Positions 11,191 through 22,959 are shown, numbered from the stretch's first letter. The stretch: DNA of 64,000 nucleotides from Angiostrongylus vasorum (GCA_018806985.1 JADANN010000445.1:2544501-2608500), one strand, 5' to 3'. The notes: generated by a model not told the origin, from the sequence alone. A program made the numbers and translations.

Positions 11191-11563
11191 AGACTGAGAA
11201 GCAGTTAGACACAAACGGAAACACGGAATTTCCGACTCAGGGCCCGCATAGCGCAGTCGAAACTGCAAAACAGAATTCTAATCTTCGACCTCGATCACGT
11301 TACAACAACTTACCAATCATCTCTCAAAGAATTTATTTGTCATAAGTTGACAAAGAACACGAACTAGGAAAATGTCCCGAAGTGAACGGCCAGAATGACA
11401 CGAATCTTCGAGTAACCGCTATAACCTTCCACCACGACTACCCACTCAAGGTACAACAGCAGCCACAGTCCAATCATTCCAATCAGTCCAGTCCAACAAA
11501 AAACAGGAGATAAACCAAAACTCTCGCTAACACCAAATCAATGTACCCATTAACTGGAACAAC

Positions 11564-11875
11564 ATGCTCAGAGAGAATCCCGTTGCGCAGCGACAGCGAC
11601 TAGACAACATACATAAGGACGTAAAAGCACCAGTACAATTCCACTGGAAAGCTCCTGCCCCAAAGCCAACTCCTTCGATGGTGGTGAGGAACTATATAGA
11701 ATTTCTCTACCAAATAGAGAAATCCCTATCTTCGGCAATATGTAAACGTATTCTCGCCATGCGTCCAAAATACGTTGGGAAGCCTCACACTTCTTATTAC
11801 CATCTAATGGAAATTCTAATAATCGACAAAAAGAAGCATTCAGCTCTTGGTGAACGTCTGCTTCAAAAATGGTAG
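11564..11875 (+). CDS. Unrecognised 103-residue ORF in retrotransposon 3' flank
   Basis: A moderately long frame with no recognised motif, just after the BEL/Pao polyprotein. It might be a remnant of a 3' reading frame of the element or chance. Nothing else supports it. Confidence 0.2.
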   Translation: MLRENPVAQRQRLDNIHKDVKAPVQFHWKAPAPKPTPSMVVRNYIEFLYQIEKSLSSAICKRILAMRPKYVGKPHTSYYHLMEILIIDKKKHSALGERLLQKW

Positions 11876-11933
11876 ACGTTTAAACGAAATTCCCAGTAAA
11901 AGAAAATTTTGCGGCATAAAATACATAGGGGAT

Positions 11934-11985
11934 GAAGAACAAAGTGCTCGGTGTTAATCAGTACCTTAGGGATGCGCTGTCCTCT
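11934..11985 (-). repeat. SINE-A tail fragment
   Basis: 'aagtgctcggtgttaatcag..cttagggatgcgc' matches the 3' end of SINE-A copies in minus orientation ('aagctctcggcgttgatcaatccctgagggatgcgc'). Confidence 0.65.
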
Positions 11986-11989
11986 ATCC

Positions 11990-12690
11990 TAGACAGGATA
12001 ATCCTTTCCAGAGTAGACACAGCAATTTTCCAACCCCAAGCGGATGAGTGGTATGCCATGTCAGGGAATGGACGGTTTTGTTTGCCAGGTGTTAAATAGA
12101 ACCAACGGTCCTGTATACGTTGCAAATCACTTCTACACCCGCTGTGCTAAACGAGCAGTTTGCAACGATATAGATTTCCCAAAAAATCGCTTCTAACTGC
12201 TACTCTTTCCTAATAAAGTCGGTGTAATTCTAATGTTTTTCATCCTCAATTACAATAGAAGCAGCCATCTCTCACTTCATTCACATTTTTCATTCTCAGT
12301 ATCTTCTATCAAGCTCTGTGGTCTTCCTGTCAAATATAACTGAAAGCACAAAAGGAACATGCACAGAGCAGACACCACACAGGAACTCGTGTGTTGAAAG
12401 CAACAGAGCTCAGATATTTATTGGCGCCATCGATGAGCAGGTTTGTTTGCTATGCGAAAACAACGCCTTAAATAAGCTGACATCATGATGGTTCAGCTAA
12501 ATAGAGAAGTCAAGTTCGCGAACGAGTATCAACACAGGCAACGAGTGTAGTCAACAATACTGCCCCCCAGGGTGGAACCTCAATACTTTGAGTAGGGAAT
12601 TGGGAAACCACAAAACGTCATTTTGCATGACAGGGATTTTAGGGGTGAACGAGATGAATTTACAGTTGAAAAAAGAAAGATGCAGGAGAT
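11990..12690. other. 3' flank of tmem-131
   Basis: No other gene seen. On the minus strand an AATAAA (plus-strand TTTATT at about 12416-12421) lies about 275 bases past the tmem-131 stop and is a candidate poly(A) signal. Confidence 0.4.
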
Positions 12691-12692
12691 AG

Positions 12693-12992
12693 TTAACGCT
12701 TCTCCTCATTGTTTGATGACTTTTCGCCAGCATTGGACCACGAATTCAAGGAGTCGACTGTAGTAGGAGCAGTGGACCATAAACTAAAGTCGGCGCCGGC
12801 AAATATTCTGAATGGCGCAGCGTGATCCACCGGAGCTACAGTAGTTCCTAACGATAACCCCATCGACATTGGATCGTAGGATGTCGTAGGTGCTTCAGAT
12901 GACGAACAGAGTATGTCATGCTGATCATTCCAATGAGTAGACAAAGATGTGCGTGATCCCACAGGTGTAGGAGGCCACAGTCTTGAACTTCC
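12693..12992 (-). CDS. tmem-131: tmem-131 terminal exon
   Basis: Acceptor TTTGTTCTTCAG, then GSSRLWPPTPVGSR, followed by a Ser/Thr/Pro-rich stretch with repeated WS motifs (FSLWSTAP, LNSWSNAG), ending NNEEKR stop. 99 codons, phase 0. Similar Trp-Ser repeats occur at the vertebrate TMEM131 C-terminus. A short intron (13114-12993) separates it from exon 7; the ATG-initiated frame extending to 13106 runs into that intron. Confidence 0.7.
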   Translation of the reverse strand, partial: GSSRLWPPTPVGSRTSLSTHWNDQHDILCSSSEAPTTSYDPMSMGLSLGTTVAPVDHAAPFRIFAGADFSLWSTAPTTVDSLNSWSNAGEKSSNNEEKR

Positions 12993-15900
12993 CTGAAGAA
13001 CAAATGGATTATTGGATTGATGAATTGATTGAAATTGTGACTTTTCCATGTGTATTGGAATGCGATCCAATACATATGGAAGAGTCATAACACCAAGAAC
13101 AGGCACAAACCCACATTGTTTCTTTCGTCTGACTCAATCAGCGTACCAAATCGGAGATCCGGCATCGGCCAGTCTTCCAGACCACCTGCACTGTTATTGC
13201 GTAAGTATTCGTTCTCCCGACGTCGACGCTCCTTGTTCAGCTCAGCAGCCAGTGTTCTTTTCGGGATCCGTTCAGCACCAACTGGATGATAACACGACTA
13301 AAACAAACTCAAGGTATAAGGAATAAAGTCAGTAACAAGAGCTAAGAAAAATTATTACCAATTACCAGTGAGTGCTACTCGCTCTAAGGACTCGCTGAGC
13401 ATCATATCTTTCTTTACGGTTTTCGTGAAGAACTCTGGGGTCATGGACTCCGCACAGTGCGTTTGACATCCCAAGGAATCCAGCCACTAAGGTTTTTATC
13501 CACCGGTTGTCGTTCATAGGCATTACGTCTCCGGCCTACCTTATGTTTCACAGTAAGAGATATTGAACGGCGATTTCGATTTTTGACCGATGACGTGGGT
13601 CAGAGCTTCGGATCCGTTCCCTTACTTGCGTGACATGGAATACTCCTAGCATCGTCCTTTCGACTGCGCGTTCAATAACGCTGAGTGAGTTTTCATCCTA
13701 CTTACGTAGCGAACAGGTTTCTGACGCATACGGTAAGGCAAGGAGTCGAAAAAGTGGGCAATGAGTCGTGTGTTTTTTGTCCTCCTCACTAAATTCTAGA
13801 CGCTCTTGAAAGCTTTCCAAGCCCTTCACTTCTTCCTGATCAACTCCGTAGCTAAGTCGTTCATCATGTTGACTTCCTGAACTAGACAGACGTTGCCGAA
13901 GCATTTGGAGATATTCATTCCGTTGAGTGTGAATGGGGCAAAGTAACCAATCCGTTCCACATGAACATCATTTTTGTGGGATTTAATCGAAGACCAATCT
14001 ATCCACAGGCGTTATCAAAGTCGGTAAGCATTTCCGCATGGCTAATGCTAGCTGTTATGAGAACGATGTCATCAATAAAGCGAAGATGGTGTAATTGTCG
14101 ATCGTCGATTATCACTCCCATATTGTTCCACTCCAATATTCGCAAGGCATTCTGGAGAGTGGAAGCAAACAATTTTGGAGAGATGGTATCGCCTTGCCGA
14201 GGTTCTTTTTTGATGTTGAAGTCAGTACCGTTATAGAATGGAGATATATGGCTATGAAATTTTTACATAGCTCATGAAAAATCTTTATATCCTGAGTAAG
14301 GATGTGCTGGAGGTCGAGGAACTGCCTTTATCTCAACTTAGTCAAATGCTCTCTTTAGGTCGATAAACGAGCAGAGCAGTCTCCTGTACTCTACCAATAT
14401 TTCAATGAGCTTTCTATCGTGTGGATGTGGTCAATCGTACTTAATCCTTTTCGAGACTCTGTTTGCTCACATATCTTTCCTTCGCCCAGTGTTTTGTAAC
14501 CAACATTTAGGATGACTCGAATAAAGAGTTTTTTAATCAACAGTCGCCAAACAGATTGGGCACAAGTTGCCGATATAGTGGAAGTCACACTTTTTTAACA
14601 ATAAAACAGACTTGTCCGTGTTCCATTTAATAGGAACCTAAGATTCTGAGAGGAAATGTGTGATCAGCTAAGGCAGTATTTACGAGGATTGGTGGAAGGT
14701 TCTTGAGGTGTTCAGACCTTACCCCGTCTGAATCTGGTATTGTTCGACTTTTCACCAACGAAGTGGCATGTCACATTTCGGAAGGGATAGAACAGGTGGG
14801 ATGACAAACCCATACTCCTTTACTTTGTATGAGGGTAGGAAGACGTGACTACAGATGAGATCCGAGTAGTAATCGTGAATAATTTTCTCCACTGTGTTCC
14901 TGGAAGCTGTGATTGTTCAGTTTGGCCAATCATCTTGGTTTTATAACTGGCGAAACTTCGGTGGGCTTTGCGAATGCTTGTCCCAGCCTCTGCAGCTTCG
15001 ACCATGACTGCTGCTCTTATCTCTTCAAGATCTTTTTTTATCGCCTGACTGCATTGTTTTGAACGTTCAGACGTGAGTTGGAGGTTGCCTGTAGCTCGCG
15101 CGATTCCACGTTGGTGTTCAGCTTGAGTGATTCTGGAGACACACGTCTCTTGGTGACTTTCAAACTATCAGCTTTCATAGCGCTAATGTGAAAATGATGA
15201 AAGAGCCGATTGAATTCTTCGTCGATACTTTGCAGTATGCAGAATGGCATCTTTCCAACAGCCGACTAACGAACTGCATGAATCCCTGTTCAGGGCGGCT
15301 TTAATGTTTCGCTTTTTGAATTTAGAGGCTTTCTCTCCTTTCCTCGAAACACGAACTCTTGTACAAAGGAGGTGATGGGCAGATCACGTGTACAGTTCTG
15401 GAACAGCGACATCGGTTAGGCAAAAGATTCGACTTACTATGACGTGGTCTATTTCGTTATGGTCCCCATATTAGGAGACTCCAACATCCACTGTTGAGAG
15501 TGGGGCTTCTGGAATTGCGAGTTACCATGGATGGCCTCGGTCGTCATGATAAACTCACACAGCCGCTCGCTCACCTTGCTCGTTCCATTTAATCCGTGGG
15601 TGCCAATGTGAAGTTCTTCAGACGTTTTTCTGGATCAAATCTTAGCGTTAAAGTCTCCAGTGATGGTCTTGAATATTGTATGATCTTCTATGCAAAACTT
15701 CTCCAAGTACACATAGAACGCTTTGACATCGTCTTCGTCGTAGCTTGACGTTGGTGCACGGACGGCGAAGACTGTTAAAGCTGGTATTGATCCACATCTC
15801 TGCAACCCTAAATGTCTGATTCGGGTTGTTAGCTGTTCGAATAAATCGATTCGTGGCCAAACTCGTGTTGACGAGAACACCAACGCCGCCAACTCCTCGT

Positions 15901-18900
15901 TCAGCATTTTACACCCGTTTATAGCTTGGTGAGTTCTGGACGTGGAGACTGGGTATGCTCAAGGGTAGGTTGCCAGTCCCTCTCATAAGACACAAGGAGC
16001 TTATTTGTTGGATGTAACTGCTAACAGCCTTCTATATGCTTCCCAGCCATTTGACTGCAGGTTTCTGGCCGAGCGGACTCGTACAATAGAGACCACATAA
16101 ACGAGAACACATCTTCGCACGCATGGTGTGAATACGTCCTCCTAAAAACAGAAAGTATGTGACAAATCGGTGCAGCAGAAACAGGGAATCCATCCCCTAG
16201 ATTCAGTTGCGTCTCAGGGAAGCATAAGATCTCTTCTGATGCGCAGTTAACCGCATATCCCTTATACGGGAACATGCCATGTTGCCCTGCATTTGACTGG
16301 CACGAGATCCCTCTATGTAATTCGCAGGTTCTAGATATAGCACAAACAGAATGTTAATGCTATAAAAAGTTCCATAAACTGCCAGAAGTCACTGGCATTA
16401 TAATCGTCTCGTTAAACGAAACGCACTATGAAATTTTGAAAAAAAACCTCACTTTCTCAGCAGCGTTTGCGCTTTCGTTGCAGCCAGTTCTCCCACCACG
16501 TCGTCGCTTTTCGCGACGTGCCCGCCTTCTATGAGGTGTCTGTTTAGTTGGTGCTGCTAGAGTGCTTAGTTTAGGTGCTTGTCCACGATTGCTGTTCTCA
16601 TTCTCATGTTCTGCTGATTCACTCATCATAAATTCAGTTACTGCTGCCATTGCAGAAAAAATCGTCATCCACATCGTCTGGGCTAACAACTTCGTTGAGC
16701 CAATCTGGTGCTGCGCTAAGCTCACTGGTTATGCTTTGTTCACTCTCGCTTTGTTCCCTCGATCGCGCAACTCCGGAATTTAACGGCACTCTTTGCATCT
16801 CATTTACGCGCTGTATTCCAACATTGGATCCCAGCAGAGGTGTAGAAGTGGTAGGCATATTCAATCCATCGTAGGCCGCAATTTGACCGTAATATTCGGC
16901 CAAAGCCTCCAGTGAAACACCGGCAATGTCCATTCCACTTATCGGAAGAGAGAGCCCAGGAATAAGTGTGGGAATCACAGGCAGAACGACTGGAATCGGA
17001 ATTGGTTCATTTGCTACGGACGTTCCTGTATATACAGTTGGATGGACTGCCGAAACAGGAATAAAGGATCCACGAGAGACAGGGATAGAATTCGTGTGAG
17101 TAGGCATATTGAGCAGCTGACTCGACGTAGTAGCAGGAATTTTGGCCATAAGAATGGATGGTGACGGACGACTTGTGACCGCTGTTCCGGAATTTGGTGA
17201 TTTTGCCCTGTTTTGATGAGTAGGAGCAACAGCGATTGGGCGAGATGTCCGACAAGAAGGCTCAATTTCAAAACGTTCTCCGTCGCCACAAATTTTTTCT
17301 TCACTCATGCCACCTTCAGACTGAACTGCTGCGTGTACAGTAGTTGTACAAGAATTAGTTCCCATGGTGTCTTGAGATGTTGGAGCTACCGATCTTTCAA
17401 AGTCGCCATCTATTAGTTGCTGAGCACGAACCAATCGCCGTTCGGCTTCCGTAAAACCATTGCTCTTTTTCCGCTGATTAGTTGGCGCCTTTGGAGACGT
17501 TGATAATTTCGCGCTCAACTTATGCATCGGAGCAACTGGCTGGATTTTTTTACCGGCGGCAAGGGCTTGCTGTTGTTGTTGCGTAGAATTTTTCGGTTTG
17601 GTAATTTTCATGCTAGCCATTAGTGGTCCTGTTAACTCTGGCTTCTCCCTTGCACTGTCCTTGTCTTTTTCTCTAACATCCTTCTCCTTTGCATGGATTA
17701 CAGACACCTGAGTCTTTTTCTTTCTCTTGTTCTCCTTTTTTGGTTGATTCTGCTTATCGTTCCTATAGCGTAACGAAATCTTCCAAACAAAATAAACAGC
17801 TCTAAGCACAGAATTCGCCGCATGATAAAACACTCTGAGCACCATCGAAGCATCAGCATCAGGGTGCAATCCAGATGGAGAAGCTTCCGTCCAAGGACCT
17901 GAAATTTTCCCTCTGCTGTCGCGGCTTACTGATGTGCCGTCACTTTTTCTCGCTTCGATGTTATTTAAGTCGAAAACAGGTCGTGGTACGGTATGATGTT
18001 GTCGGATAGCGCATGCTATGGCCCTGTCACCTTCGAGATACGCACATGCCAACACACAAACCAGACAGAAGATAAGCGCTGTCACACAACTATAGTACAT
18101 AAGATTTTCGAACGGGGGTCTCGGAAGCGCACGATGACATCTTGCCATCATATCTTCTGGTACTGTGGCCGCTAGTGGAAATAACCACGAACTGCCATTC
18201 ATATGCATATATAGCTGAAGGTCTGCTTCATTCGTTGTCGTGAGAAAATCAGGTGTGTACGCAACATCAAGAGAATATGTCTCATTGGGCTGAAGACGAA
18301 ACGGATAACAGTTGAGAATACGGAAGCCACGATTTTCGCATGGTACACCACTTATACTCATGTTCACCACAGTAAACGGCACCTCTCCAGAATTCATTAC
18401 CAAAAAAGGTCGTCGCACAGTAAGAGTGGAGCTCAGCTTATGCATTAGCCGTTTGGGATTGTTGCAATCACTGAGGTGATCATGACGAATTTCAAATAGT
18501 AGTGGTTGTTTAGAACGGGCCTCCATGTGTTCCACACGCATCCCTATACGCGCACCTCTGCCGTACACAACAACTGGTTCAATTGCCGTTAGATTGTTCC
18601 TAATGAGTAACAACGATGAGCGTAAAGTGTAATCCGACGGTAGGAAACCAAGTCGTAGACGTACTCTCATGTGAGGTTTCAAAAGCAATGATAAAGTGAA
18701 CCTCGGCACTGTTTGAGGTATAGCAGCCTCAAGTTCTTCACGGAGTCGAGGAACTGGACTATCTGGTTTCAATGTGAATAACTCAGTGTCACGGAGTGAG
18801 AACATCAATGTTTCGTTCATCTCCACCTCAGATGTTAGAGGTGTTATGAGATGCTCACGAAAGAACTCTACTGCTGCATCCGCATCCGGATAAATCACTA

Positions 18901-21900
18901 ATGGAATAACCTGGACCACTATTGGCACTGAAGTGGGATTTGCCAGTGTGAGGTTGACTATCGTAAAATTCCCAAGTGCAGTGAGTGGAAAATGCACCGA
19001 ATTTCGAGTGAGAAGACGTGGCCAGACCATCTCAGCAGTGGATTCAATCTGGATGTTTTTCGCACGATCAGTGTCGATTACAACAGTTGTATTGACGCGA
19101 TATTTACCACTCTTAACAAGGTTCTCAAAACGAGCTCGTTGTCTCTTGTAGAGGTAGCTATCAACTTCCGCCAAATTTGGCGGCAATGTTAAACCATGGA
19201 CGAACCATTGTCCATCAGTCGTGTGGAGAGGAAGACCAAGATAGCAGTACTCATGCGAACACGGTGTCTCAGGAAGAAACATTACGCGTCCCAGGTTAGT
19301 TAAGCGTCCAGATCTCAGCACCGGAGGATTAGCAGGATCAAACCCTTCAAAAAAGAAACGTGGATCCCTTGATGTTGTTGACAAACGGGTCACCTTCATA
19401 TCTTCCGCAAAGGAGTTGAATATCTGTAAATTCATATAGACGACTTTTCCGGGGTGTGTTTTCCCAAATGAAATGCGGTCCGGAATCGATGTCAAACTTC
19501 CTTGCGCAATCTCAAACTTTACAGGAAAAACCCTGTGCTCAAACTCAGTATCAATAACCATTTGTGAAGGAAGAAATGATGCATTTACAAGCAACCTCAG
19601 TTCGAAGTCCAAGAATGCAGCACTATGTGGTGGAATCTCTAAATCCGCACCCTGAGGCCATTCTTCGCGATTTTCGGGTGAAACCCACGTTCCTGCCGTG
19701 TTCTTGCCAAGAATTGAGACCAAGTACAGTCTATGTAGGGAAGGGCGAGGTACTGACAGCGCTCGGATTGTTATTATAGCGTGATTTTTGTTACGTATAA
19801 CGAATCGTATAGTTCGGGGGTCGTTTTTCTCCAACAGACCGAAATCAAATGACTCTTGATCGACAGAGAACAACTCAACCTGAACCTTACCAGAATATTT
19901 CCACAGGTAGACTCTAAAGATAGAAACATTGGTGTGTACATACAGAACAGCTTGGCCAAAAGTATCCGGAACGCGCTTAATGTACTTCAACAGGAACACC
20001 GGTTGCTCTTCGTTCACACCAATAACAGTTGTTTTGTTGAATAAGCGCACCGTGAAATACTGCGTGGCATCTGATGAAATTGAAATGTTCCAAATTGCTA
20101 CGGAAAAAGGTAACGCATTATGTAGTCGAACACTGCGCTTATGCGGAGGCCTTACACTTTCTTGTAGAGCAAGGTCATTACCAACTGAAATTATGTCCCC
20201 TTGATAAACGATGACACGAAATGGAATGGTAACGTTGTAGTTCCCTCCACGACTTAAGGCTATTATTCGCCCATGGATTTTACGAGCACTCGGTCGTTTT
20301 GAATCAAGTGTAATTCGTGAAGCATCGAAGAATACTTTTACTAAGTCCGAAGGTTTGCCTGGCTGTGAATTTTTTCCAGGCAAAACAGCAATAGGTGGTG
20401 TAGAAGCAAATTCCATGTAGATTCCAGTAGGATCACCTTTGTCGACATATAAGGTCTCAAATTCAAGCCTTCCGTTCAGCATATACTGATATACGGACAA
20501 CATTTGATATTGAGACCTTTCGCCTTGCCTTAAGATACCAAAATCCAAAATGTCCTTAGTGGTAAAAACTCCACGACGCCTATTTACTTCTATGGGTATC
20601 GGAAGAATAATGGAATGTTGAACAGCATTTTTCCCATCGTCATCAAGAAGTGAGCCTTCTACTCGAAGAAAATTTGTGTTGTTCTCCACAGTATGTCCAA
20701 CAATTACGGATCGACAGATTGTCTTCGTTTGGAAGGGATGAATATCCCAATACTCCAAAGGTTCGCCAGCAACCTTCCCGTCAATATCGTATGGCATTTC
20801 TATATGGAGATTACCCCCTGATGACATTACTTCACTTATTCTAAAAGTGCTTGCGAAAGGGTTATGAAGAGTAACATCTTTAAATATTGTGCCGTTGAAC
20901 GGCAAACGAGTACCAACGAATGGAGCGATCCGATAAGGATTTGATGAAGAACGACCTGATAGCTAGAAACGTAAAGATTGTAATGCTCGAATGGAAATAT
21001 AATTTGAAAGCAGTAAAAATAATGTTCAATCATGAAAAAAAAAGACTTGTAGCAGAGGTTAATGATTTCCTGTAAACATAAGGCACTGTCAAGTCCTGAA
21101 TCTTTAAACACAGTGATGGCCAGTGAAGCAATACATCATTACGGATGTGATACAACATCACCACTCTATGTACAAAATATATGCGGATTAGTGATGTAAT
21201 AAATAGACAATTCTCTCAACGGTTTACCGCCTCATTGTGGCCGGAAGGTGTTCCTGGGTGTCGGGCTGCGATGTACACCGTGGGGATTCATCACCTCAGC
21301 AGGGTCTCCTAACCTGAGAAGAGGTCTGGTGCTTCCATCAGGAAGCCCAGCTAACAGTAAGCCAATACCAGGATCCACCATCGTCCTCGCATCAAACTAA
21401 TCGATCGCATGGTGTCAAATCTCCCTCTGTATCCATAACGCGGCGACTGCATGTGGTGGCGACGACCTGGGTCAAACTTTGGCCGGGTAGTCCTCGGAAT
21501 TTCAGTGAACCACAATGGATCATCCAAGTATCCAAGTAACTAATAAACGGACAAATAGGCAATCAACCAATATTAATAGAACATGAGGAAGTCCTTTTCA
21601 AAACACTAAGAAAAGCAGCAATACAGCGAGACATACATTATTACGTATACAAGACATAATTAAAACCCTTAAACATGAATAGACCTACTTCATATGTAAA
21701 CGTGCCAACGGAGGTTCGTATCTTTATGGCAACGTTAGCGTTTCCTTCATCACGAGGAAGAAACGCGACATCAAAGAATGCTGATCCGAGTGGAGGAATT
21801 TCCTGGAGATTTATGGGCCATAAAAGACGAGTATTTCAAAAACTGACAAGAAACACAGGCGAACTGAACTCGGCATGAAAAAAGTTTCAGAATGAATTCA

Positions 21901-22907
21901 AAAAACTCACAACGATGTTGAAAAATGATGTGTGGAAATTGACAGTGGCACCACCAATGGAATCCAAAATGATGGATCTATGAAGATGGCTTCGAAGAAA
22001 AACGCGTTTTTTCAATGAAGATCCCACAGCACAGTCGCCGAAATCTAAGAACGGTGGATCAAACTCTATCGGTAACGAGTTTTCTCTGTTCTGTTTACGC
22101 ACATTGTAATTTTTTCTCCCTGAAAAACAGAGAAGAGAATCAAGTCACCGAAATTACAACGAACAGACATGAATTTATACAAGACCAACTTTAACTTAGC
22201 TCCTCCTCCTCCTCCTCCAGCTGATACCTCCGACTGGACTCTGTGTCCCACCACCATGTCGCTTTCCATTTTGCCCGATTCACTAAAGTAGTGAAGTTCC
22301 TCGCCAGTTTGGACGAATGCGGTATGCAGCACCGGCAACTCATCCAACGGTGATTGAATCTCCCCAGAAGTGGCATCATAATACACCCACTGAAGAAAAA
22401 AATAGACGTAATCACGTGATACCAGAGTCTGATAGTCAAAATCTGGCAAAAAAATCACAAATCTGTATTTTCATATTACAAAAGCGGCGCTACCCAAATA
22501 GGCCAGGTGCCCAAACAGGTTCAGCCTAGCATCAGTTTTGAAATCAGGAGAATAGCCCAGAAATGTAAAACGAAAATGCAATATGACGCAAAACAGAAAG
22601 TTCCCATAAATTTCCACTAGTGTGCTAATTTGACCCTTATCACCTATTCCCACTACTTTCAGATTGTTTTCAAAGAGATACGGAACCAGAACTTCGAATA
22701 TTCGTGTTCTTTTTATTATATTTTTTATATCTGAAAGATCTAAATGCAAAGTAGGACCGAATAAGCTGCACTCATCAAGGATCATTACAATATTTCTTAG
22801 TCATGAATAGGTGATGATGGACGTACCTGATGTTCTAAAGTAGCCAATACAGCAATTAATACAGAAAACATAAAGTAAATGACAAAAAGGTATTTAATGT
22901 TCGACAT
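12693..22907 (-). CDS. tmem-131: TMEM131 orthologue, full gene (8+ exons)
   Basis: ER/Golgi membrane protein whose luminal PapD-like domains bind procollagen and whose cytosolic tail recruits TRAPP for COPII export (known for the family, including C. elegans). Exons read on the minus strand: 22907-22827 (signal peptide), 22389-about 22228, about 22090 (or 22119)-21911, 21802-21685, 20955-16726, 16643-16453, 13297-13115, 12992-12693. Phases agree at all junctions except the 3' end of exon 2, where alternative sites exist. The spliced product is about 1,810 residues, close to the roughly 1,880 of the human protein. Motifs: HTAFVQ, EFDPPFLDFGD, NFHTSFFN, FFDVAFLPR, GTFTYEV, NPYRIAPFVG, MSSGGNLHIEMP, and one transmembrane segment. 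The 3.1-kb intron 16452-13298 holds a dead LINE in the same orientation. Confidence 0.9.
13115..13297 (-). CDS. tmem-131: tmem-131 exon 7
   Basis: Begins after TTTGTTTTAG and reads SCYHPVGAERIPKRTLAAEL, a run of KERRRREN, then GGLEDWPMPDLRFGT, ending NN before GTGGGT. The 61 codons are in phase 0 at both ends. This places it directly after the exon ending at 16453, with the LINE-bearing intron between them. The acidic/aromatic and Trp motifs resemble the C-terminal cytosolic tail of TMEM131, which contacts TRAPPC8 in the family. Confidence 0.7.
13340..16330 (-). mobile_element. Dead RTE-like LINE inside a tmem-131 intron
   Basis: Non-LTR retrotransposon remnant in the same orientation as its host gene. 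5' part: endonuclease (EEP) pieces at 15630-15910 (GVGVLVNTSLATN, FAVRAPTSSYDEDD, TGDFNAKI). Middle: an EAAEAGTSIRKA linker at 14820-15005. Reverse transcriptase: GFSTIDHIHT-like at about 14420, RQGDTISPKLF at about 14200, and the catalytic box FIDDIVLIT at about 14060. The end (13400-13560) reads like the ALR-VH-R-RR tail of this family. Frameshifts and stops are frequent. Boundaries are approximate, and poly(A) or target-site duplications were not identified. Confidence 0.85.
16453..16643 (-). CDS. tmem-131: tmem-131 exon 6, basic tail segment
   Basis: After an 82-base intron (donor A|GTGAGC, acceptor TTTTTTCTGCAATGGCAG) the frame reads VTEFMMSESAEHENEN, then TKQTPHRRRARREKRRRGG, and ends ANAAEK before GTGAGG. 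Length 191 (2 + 63 codons) keeps phase with both neighbours. The cluster of arginines could be a trafficking signal. Its conservation is unknown to me, so the exon rests on splice signals and phase. Confidence 0.65.
16726..20955 (-). CDS. tmem-131: tmem-131 exon 5: luminal domains, TM segment, cytosolic tail
   Basis: A single 4.2-kb exon of about 1,409 codons. It begins RSSSNPYRIAPFVGTRLPF and continues with repeated PapD-like/ASPM-SPD2-like beta domains carrying many N-glycosylation sites. One transmembrane helix (LMYYSCVTALIFCLVCVLAC) lies at about 18000-18110. The cytosolic tail is Lys-rich, then Pro/Ser/Gln-rich with QQQQQ. The upstream acceptor gives phase 2 (GT). The downstream donor A|GTGAGC at 16725 gives phase 1, exactly matching the next exon. 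If this last intron is not removed, translation continues about 30 codons and stops at 16634. It is on the opposite strand from every plus-strand shadow frame. Confidence 0.9.
21210..21545 (+). repeat. Family D repeat, copy 1
   Basis: Matches the 30340-30730 copy end to end ('ggtttaccgcc..gtggc..ggaggtgttcctgg', 'cagcagggtctcc', 'ggatccacca', 'gacctggg'). The 3' end is a short AAGTATCC-type repeat tail. It lies in a tmem-131 intron, antisense to the gene. Confidence 0.8.
21685..21802 (-). CDS. tmem-131: tmem-131 exon 4
   Basis: Reads EIPPLGSAFFDVAFLPRDEG through IRTSVGTFTYEVG. This aligns with the PGG..SFDVVFL...GN...TS.G.FTYQV segment of the PapD-like domain. Acceptor CTCCAG|GAA is phase 0. 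Donor G|GTCTAT leaves one base that joins GT of the next exon to give Gly. Confidence 0.8.
21911..22119 (-). CDS. tmem-131: tmem-131 exon 3: first PapD-like strand region
   Basis: Contains EFDPPFLDFGDCAVGSSLKK and VNFHTSFFNIV, matching the conserved start of the N-terminal PapD-like domain (human F.PP.LDF..QPVG and FHASFFQ). It ends GTT|GTGAGT in phase 0. Acceptor candidates are the canonical TTTTTCAG at 22120 and AAACAG at 22091. Confidence 0.8.
22228..22389 (-). CDS. tmem-131: tmem-131 exon 2
   Basis: Reads WVYYDATSGEIQS through HTAFVQTGEELHYF to GHRVQSE. AFVQ corresponds to the residues just after the signal peptide in vertebrate TMEM131. The 3' border is uncertain. GAG|GTATCA at 22228 is phase 0 and fits an acceptor at 22090. 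A longer version through a six-glycine run could use a donor near 22165 with the TTTTTCAG acceptor at 22120. Confidence 0.7.
22827..22907 (-). CDS. tmem-131: tmem-131 exon 1: signal peptide
   Basis: A 27-codon exon starting MSNIKYLFVIYFMFSVLIAV, a clear signal peptide. It ends CAG before a consensus GTACGT donor in phase 0, which joins to the exon beginning WVYYDA at 22389 (acceptor TTCTTCAG). The start is preceded by a strong TTTTTCTTTTTCAG acceptor about 34 bases upstream, which suggests spliced-leader trans-splicing there. Confidence 0.8.
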
Positions 22908-22941
22908 TCCGACTTATAATACTAATAAAAGTGGCATTAAT

Positions 22942-22957
22942 CTGAAAAAGAAAAACC
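22942..22957 (-). promoter_or_regulatory. Candidate spliced-leader acceptor of tmem-131
   Basis: Minus-strand polypyrimidine tract ending TTTTTCAG, 34 bases before the ATG at 22907, with no coding exon upstream. An ATG in the short leader would give only a seven-codon upstream ORF. Confidence 0.5.
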
Positions 22958-22959
22958 GA

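Noticed and set aside
22066..22458. 130-residue minus-strand ORF read as one unit
   Set aside because: It spans tmem-131 exon 2 but continues into intron at both ends; only the exon part is accepted.
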